From Gastracanthus pulcherrimus (taxonomy: Eukaryota > Arthropoda > Insecta > Hymenoptera > Pteromalidae), in contig OX424572.1 of assembly GCA_949152435.1 (NCBI GenBank), positions 52,889,277-52,953,276 on the forward strand: a stretch of DNA of 64,000 nt, in the 5' to 3' direction. Shown one piece after another: positions 57,783 through 64,000 of this stretch (the stretch's first letter is position 1; each line of letters opens with the position of its first letter). The position numbers and the translations under genes were made by a program. The notes beneath the pieces were generated by a model. That model was given only the letters and a program-made list of their open reading frames with translations. It searched no databases and had not been told where the DNA came from.

Positions 57783-59698
57783 TATAAAAACGAAATTTCG
57801 TGATAAAACAGAAAAAAAAGTAAAAAGAAAAATAAAAGTAAGAATAATAAAGTTGAAGAAAGTTATCTTCTGTCTTACTTCCAGTGAAGAACAAGTATGA
57901 CAGAAGGGACAAATGGTGCACAGACGCGCGCGAGCGCAAGAACGAATGTCCGCAAAATTTGAATACTTAAAATATTCAATAAGAGTTAAAAAAGTATTCT
58001 TTTTGAATAAATTTATCTTTTTAATAAAGGTATTCAGTATTTTAAAAGTATTGAGTATGCGTATTATAAGTAATTTAAAAGTATTTAAAAAGTATTCTTT
58101 TTATAAAATAAGTTTTTGTTTCTTATGAATAGAAGTATTAAAAAAGTATGCTTTTAAAACATTTATGTATTTTAAAGAAAATACTATTAAAATTTTATGT
58201 TTATAATATGTAATTGTAAAGTTTACAAAAAGTATTCTTTTGTGAAAATAATTTTTGCAATTATATAGCAATACTAAAAAAAAATTTTAAAGCATTCATA
58301 AGGTATTCTCTCTTTATTACATATAAAAAATATGTTATGATGAGACAATAATAAATTTTCGTAGTTTTAAAAACGTACGGATACATAACGGCATGTTGGC
58401 GTCCTCCAAGAGACCCCCACGACCATAATAAAAAAAGAAAAAAAAAATTATAGTTTGAAAAGCTGATTGGTCGTTAATATTCTGTTCCGAGTTTGAAGCT
58501 GTATTATAAGTAATTATTTACTTCTCGGTCGGTAAACATCAAGTCGGGAGATTTAAATTTTTCATCGACTTTCGTCTATCCACAATATTAATAATATTTA
58601 TTAATAAAAATTATTCAAGCAAAATTCTATTAATTTCCGGACAGCATAAAAAACAACATGTTTTTCCGAAATATTTTTTTAACATTGAAATACCTAAACC
58701 GTATAAAAGTAAAAAGTCGGGTCTGTAATTCACATCCCTTTATGAAGACCAAATATAATAAAGATTATAATAATTGTTATTATAATAATATATACAGGTA
58801 AATATATGTAATTATAACTACAATATTATATTATAATTATAATTATAACTAGATATTATATTATAATTTACTTTATTCATTCAAAGAATTTTGAACAAGC
58901 CCAAACTTAAATAAAAAATACCATTCAGCAATGTTATACCGTTAAAATATAATTACGCAAAATGAATAAGCAACGACAAACAATAAGTGGCATCTACCGC
59001 CCGATCATTCATTTTAAAATTAGCGCCCGAATTTGCATCAGTCCCTACGTTTGGTACACGCTTGGCCCGTTAGGTGGTGCGAAGGCCCTTTGCTCGCAAG
59101 TGCCGAGCTCTCCCGTTGATTCGTATATATTGAACGTCTTAGGGGATGTAAGTGGTGATGGTTCGAAGCTTCTCGGGAAGGTTGCCGCTCTGCGGGCGCA
59201 TTTGGTGGCAGTTTCAGCGGAAAAGGTCTTTTCCTTCACTATTAAACATACGAACGATCAACGAAAACGATCAACGAAAAGAAAAGAGATGCGAGAAAAA
59301 AAAAGAACCCAGACAAAAGAGCGAAAAGAAAAACGAAAAAGAAAAGAAAAGAGGAAATAGAAAAGAAAAGAGAAAAAGAAAATATGTTTTGCAAATCATA
59401 AAAAACAATTTAAGTATTAAAAAAGAACTCTTTATTATTATATGATGTGTTACGTTTTATTACAAAAGAACTCTTTTTTAAATCTTTTTAATTTCTTTTA
59501 AATTGCTGAATAAAGTTACTAGAAATAATTTTTTCGCGAAAGAATTCTTTTTTAATTCTTAATAAATGACTATGTAACGGACATTCGTTAAATCTTATTG
59601 TAATTAAAAAGAACTCTATTTGAATTCCTTTATAAAAAGAGAATTTTAAAAGAATTGAGAACTTTTAGAATAATCCTATTGCTTGTTGGGGAGGTACT
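57783..59698. other. AT-rich; unrecognised open stretch at 58962-59240; purine-rich run to 59400
   Basis: 58962-59240 is GC-richer and open on both strands (plus 58962-59360; minus 59239-59045 reading ATKCARRAATFPRSFEPSPL). I do not recognise either translation. 59240-59390 is an AAAAGAAAAGAGA run. The rest shows nothing. Confidence 0.35.
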
Positions 59699-59865
59699 CC
59701 TGTGGAAATTATAAAATGTAATAAAACGTAAGACAACGTAAAAAAACGTAAATAAATGTAAAAACCCGTAAGAAACTGTTCAAATTTGGGATATTTTTAC
59801 GTTTTAGTACGTATTTTTATGTTTTATTATGTTTCTTTACGTTTCAGTACAATTCCTTATGGTAC
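59699..59865. repeat. Third copy of the ACGTAA/TTACGT fold-back family
   Basis: CTCCTGTGGAAATTATAAAA, TAATAAAACGTAAG, a centre with GTAAGAAACTGTT, and a pyrimidine half TTTTTACGTTTTAGTACG match the copies at 12538-12777 and 13325-13727. This copy lacks the 41-bp array. Confidence 0.75.
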
Positions 59866-61104
59866 CCATTATATCATTTTAGTCTAAAAAAGTAAAAAAT
59901 ACACAAAGTATCTAATATTTCAATATTAATTCTTGAAGAAGTACTTATTCTATAATATACTTATCTAATTCTGTTTATTTCTTCATAAACAATTTAAAAT
60001 ACTTTTTGTCAAAAAAGAGCCGATAGAAAACATTGACTGATGGGCCAATTAGCTGATGCACCTAACCTAAGTCTATGCCTGCATTTATTTGCAATGTTTT
60101 TTATTAAATAATCCAGATAATTTTAGAATTTATCTAAAACTGTAGATAAAACCGTTTATGAGGAGGAAACGATTGATACAGCCGTATGTTTAAAATTACA
60201 TTTACATCGTTATAGCTATTTTTAATTGTTATTATTCAGCGCCCAGAAGAGTTACTAGAATAAAGGAACGGTCGGAACAAAAGTCAATAGAAAAATAACT
60301 AGGGAACTGACCACATCTCCACGGGATACTTATTAATAAGTTTTCTCATTATTTTTCCGGAAAAATCGATATAACCGCAATATTTACGTAATCCGCAAAC
60401 AAGGAGGAATCAGAATAACTCCAAAACGGAAAATCCGCAAATGAAAATTCGGGTGGAGACTATTTCCGCAAATAAGGAGGAACTTCACAAGTCTCCTTAA
60501 AAATCTATTGACAAACAAATAAACGATTTGAAATAGAGCTGTCGTCCCGCGCACTCTCAGTAATGCGCACATGCATGTTGCGCAGTACTGGATGCTCGAT
60601 TCGCAAGAAATCATTTTTTTAGATTTTTTGACAGATACACACATTTTTATGAATATTTAGCATGGGTTCAATTAAGATCAGCAAGGGTTCAATTTCTTAA
60701 CACTATTACAATTACGTTTAAATCGATATTTAAAGAAATACAGATGTTACTTTGTGGCTAGATTTTTGATTTGGCCGCATTTTTGTTTTATTTTATATTA
60801 AAAATCTGTGGGGGTGCAATTAAAAAGAAATATATTTTTGGAAAGTGCAATTAAAAATACGTAAATTAGTATTTTTTTAATTACATACAATAAATGTTTG
60901 TGGGCTGGGGTAAGGGGGGTCACCCTCAGTCCTCAAACACGCATAAACGCGCTGTTGAAGAACCAGCCTATATCATAGAATACGGTCTACAGTCTACGCA
61001 CTCTACTCACTACACTACCAACGAATATAGACTTACACTACTGTCTCTACAGTCTACTTACACCGTACGCGATTCGCGAACGCCGCGCGAATTCTTATCT
61101 ATAT
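59866..61104. other. Intergenic region upstream of KDM7, nothing recognised
   Basis: AT-rich sequence. Short TCCGCAAA words recur at 60392, 60428 and 60464. No gene, RNA or terminal repeat was identified. Confidence 0.4.
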
Positions 61105-61248
61105 GATATCAAATGTTTGTGATGTCTACGCTTAGTCGCTTACGTTAACGCGTTAGGCGTTAGGCGTTAGGCGTGAGGCGTTGCTGCTTCGCTTTATTTG
61201 GTAAAGCCAATTTTATTTGCTATTTACTGCGGATTTTAATCTTTCAAA
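61105..61248 (+). promoter_or_regulatory. Probable 5' UTR / promoter-proximal region of the KDM7 gene
   Basis: This is the sequence immediately before the KDM7 start codon. It contains GTTAGGC/GTGAGGC heptamer repeats at about 61150-61178 and is less AT-rich than the surrounding DNA, which is common for a transcription start region. No clear TATA box was identified and the transcription start is not determined. The assignment rests only on position. Confidence 0.35.
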
Positions 61249-64000
61249 ATGGATGTATCAATGACAAATTGTGTATGCGGCAACCCTTTTGATCCGGATC
61301 AATTCATAATACAATGCGACGTTTGCAGAGGATGCTTTCACGGAGGGTATGTACTCGTTTACTTACACTTGTTTACTTAAGATACTTCTTTTGATTTGCA
61401 TTATATTTCTCTTGATATGAGCTAAAAATTCTAGCTTCTTACTTTAATTTGCCATTTAATATGAGTTACTAATTTTTTTCTGCTTCAAATCCTCCAACGT
61501 TCATTTACTTATGCTTGTCATGGTTTGTTATTGTAATCATAACCTGCATTAATAACTCAAGTTTTACCTAAACCTGTGTATGTAATAATAATATATCAAT
61601 AGTTCACGAATCTCCATTCAACTTTCTTGCACTACCTTGTAATTTACAATTATTATTTATACGCAGATGTGTAGCCATCAAAGAGTACATGGCAACAGAG
61701 TTGAACAAATTTCATTGTCCTCGATGTCAAGTAAAGCATGGCCCATCTAAAAGTAAGCTTTATTGATATTAATATTACTTTCATCTCCCAATTTTTATTT
61801 AATAACTGGCATACATATGTTATATTATTTACAGTGAAAGTCAAAGTAAATTGGCATAGACATGATTATTCTGAATTGCAAGCAGACTCAAAGCCTGTTC
61901 AAACAGGTACGCCAGTGTTTATCAGGGAACTGAAATCCAGGCACTTTCCTAGAGCTGATGATATTGTTAAACACTTGAGAGGTCAACAGTTGACAGTGCA
62001 ATATTTACAAACAAATGGCTTTGACATACCTATTATTGTTGATAGCAAAGATGGCCTTGATATGATTGTGCCACCACCTAACTTTAGTGTTTATGATATT
62101 GAGAATTACATTGGTAATCTGATTAAAGTTCCATTTATTAACAGGTTCAGTGCTGACAATGTGTAAGAGTTTGCTAGCCTACTGTGCTGAAGCTAATCAT
62201 TGAATTATGAACATTTTTGTTTCATTGTTATTGTAAATACAATTATTTTTGTCAAATTGCAGTTTTCATAAAATGTTTTTGTTCTTGGGATCATGAAGGA
62301 CATATACTAGTATTTAATTTATTAGTCAAAAGAATTATATTCATGTTGCATTCCATGATAGTACTTTGTAAAAAAATACTTCATGAGCCATATTTCTGTC
62401 ATGCCGTGCTCAACCTGTTAATAAAGAGAATTAATTAGTTAGGGCTGCACTGACATAATATTAATACTTTTAGGCAGTGATCGAGAAATGGACGTTATTG
62501 ACGTTGCAAAACAGAACAATATTAGAATGAAATTAAGAGAATTTGTTGAATATTATAATGATCCTTATCGATCAAGAATTCTAAACCTTATAAGTTTAGA
62601 ATTTACAAATACTGGGTATGCATCTATTTTGTATCTTGAATGATAATTATATTTCATGAATTCATACTCATTGATTAACAAATAAAACTTTAAGCCTTTC
62701 ACCTTTGGTTGAAGCACCATATATTGCACGTAAACTTGATTGGGTAAACTATGTTTGGCCTAGAGATTGGCCTGAAGACAGTGAATTGAAGAAGCCAGAA
62801 GTACAGAAATACTGTCTTGTTGGTGTAAAAGATAGTTTTACAGATTTTCACATTGATTTTGGTGGAACATCTGTATGGTATCATGTTTTACGAGGTGAAA
62901 AAATATTTTATCTTATTAAACCAACTCCTGCAAATCTACACTTATATCAACAGTGGATGTGTAGCTCTACACAAAGTGAAACTTTTTTTGGAGACCAAGT
63001 TGATGCATGCTATAAATGTGTTTTAAAACAAGGTCAAACAATGTTGATACCAACTGGATGGATTCATGCTGTTTTAACACCTGTGGATTCTTTGGTATTT
63101 GGGGGAAATTTTGTACATAGTCTCAATATACCAATGCAAATACAGTATGTATACATTTTTTGTGTTAATTTTGAATTCTGATTAAAAGAAAAAGTATGAT
63201 TGTACTTCATTAAACTATAATTTTTACAGAATTTATGAAATAGAAAGGAAAATGAAAACACCAGCAAAGTTTCAGTATCCAGGTTTTGAAACAATCAATT
63301 GGTTTGCGGCAAAACGTTTGTTAAAAGAATTAAAGGATCTCAATAGTGAAGAGAAAAAGTGCCCTCCCTACTTTTTACAGGGTGTTAAAGCTTTATTAAG
63401 TATACTTAAGCAATGGAATACAGATAAAGATGTAAATGAAATTTTTTAGATTGAAGGTTTATGAAAACATTAAATTCAAATTATTGTTTTGATTCAAATT
63501 ATAGAATATAAATTTTTAATAAAATAGATCTTTAAAATTTATATTTTCATAATCTTATCTTATGCTGAGAATTTTTAGTTGGCATATTGCCATTAAATTT
63601 TTTAATTTCTTATTTCAAATGATTATAAAAAGTAATGAATTTAATTATTATATTTCAGTACAATATGTTGAGCAGAGGGCAAATACCTGATACGTTAAAT
63701 AGTCAAAAGTTATTAAAAGACCTCAGTAAAGAAATTAGGCATGCAGAAAGATTTCTAATGACACTAAATCCACCAAAACCAGAGCGTGAAAGTAAAAGAA
63801 AGAAAAAAAAGCCACTTAATAAAGATTTTGTGGATTTTAATATTACTGAACGTGTGACAGACAGTTCAAAGGTGAAAGATTTACCAATAAAGAAAGATTC
63901 AATGGTTGCTAATAAGGCACTTCCAAACAGACCTCCACTGAAGTTAACATTACCAAAACCTGCAACATACCCGTATCTCAAAGCGAGTGCAACCGAAAAA
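61249..64000 (+). CDS. KDM7: KDM7/PHF8-type histone lysine demethylase (PHD + JmjC), 3' end outside window
   Basis: Seven exons join in frame with GT-AG introns: 61249-61346, 61667-61752, 61835-62113, 62474-62615, 62695-63144, 63230-63431 and 63659 to the window edge, giving 533 codons with no stop. The start ATG sits in a good context (CAAAATGG) directly before the PHD finger, as in PHF8/KDM7A. PHD finger: zinc ligands C8, C10, C23, C26, H31, C34, C50, C53. JmjC domain: residues about 200-370, with Fe(II) ligands H254, D256 (motif FHIDFGG) and H326 (motif GWIHAVLTP), and K271 as likely 2-oxoglutarate contact. A basic, low-complexity tail (KRKKKK) starts in exon 7. Family knowledge: nuclear Fe(II)/2-oxoglutarate dioxygenases that remove H3K9me1/2, H3K27me1/2 or H4K20me1, the PHD finger binding H3K4me3. 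Odd: C29 replaces the conserved Trp of the PHD finger. Which KDM7 paralogue (PHF2, PHF8, KDM7A) it matches cannot be settled here. Confidence 0.95.

Noticed and set aside
62114..62166. Extension of KDM7 exon 3 to the stop at 62164
   Set aside because: The GT donor at 62114 joins in frame to 62474 and restores the family sequence; the extension reads into intron.

Overview
This is a eukaryotic, very AT-rich window that is mostly transposon and repeat debris. It carries one clearly functional-looking gene, entering at the right edge. The gene structure (short GT-AG introns of about 80-360 bp), the transposon spectrum (mariner, pogo, Ty1/copia, a jockey-like LINE, a tRNA-derived SINE, Mutator-like and long-inverted-repeat elements) and the KDM7 family gene point to an arthropod, most likely an insect. 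KDM7 is, to my knowledge, absent from Drosophila but present in other insects; a hymenopteran is my guess, not a demonstration. No prokaryotic genes, operons or CRISPR arrays are present.

Layout. 0-8 kb: AT-rich sequence with fold-back elements (740-1040, 1456-1577, 3570-4985, 5468-6128), a 97-bp MITE (2748-2848), a 159-bp satellite (6810-7370), a 30-bp minisatellite (8075-8330) and one possible orphan exon (3128-3284). 8.3-10.9 kb: a decayed Mutator-like transposon with matching terminal repeats. 11.6-14.8 kb: a decayed pogo/Tigger-type transposase gene, split by a 1.2-kb nest of fold-back elements. 15.4-20 kb: a GC-rich retroelement scrap with a 54-bp repeat, then several dispersed repeat families. 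20.1-25.1 kb: two broken coding remnants on the minus strand flank a 3.9-kb, 11-bp minisatellite with 959-bp higher-order repeats. 25.8-26.9 kb: an internally deleted DNA transposon with about 250-bp inverted repeats. 28.36-32.54 kb: a degenerate Ty1/copia element with one recognisable LTR. 32.5-33.3 kb: palindromes centred on microsatellites. 35.9-36.7 kb: a LINE reverse-transcriptase fragment. 38.5-39.2 kb: a decayed copy of the splicing factor gene SPF45/RBM17. 40.59-41.88 kb: a nearly intact mariner with perfect terminal repeats and a single stop codon. 42-60 kb: more fold-backs, two adjacent SINE copies, simple repeats and long stretches with nothing recognisable.

61.25-64.0 kb: seven exons of a KDM7/PHF8-type histone demethylase (PHD finger plus JmjC domain), open at the right edge. 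Its JmjC metal ligands are intact, but a conserved tryptophan of the PHD finger is a cysteine.

The most distinctive structural signal is a recurring one. At several places (32.5, 32.8, 40.2, 52.1 kb) an (AT)n or (TG)n microsatellite sits at the centre of an almost perfect inverted duplication of ordinary flanking sequence, once including the 3' end of the copia pol gene. All coordinates of repeats are by eye and may be off by some bases.
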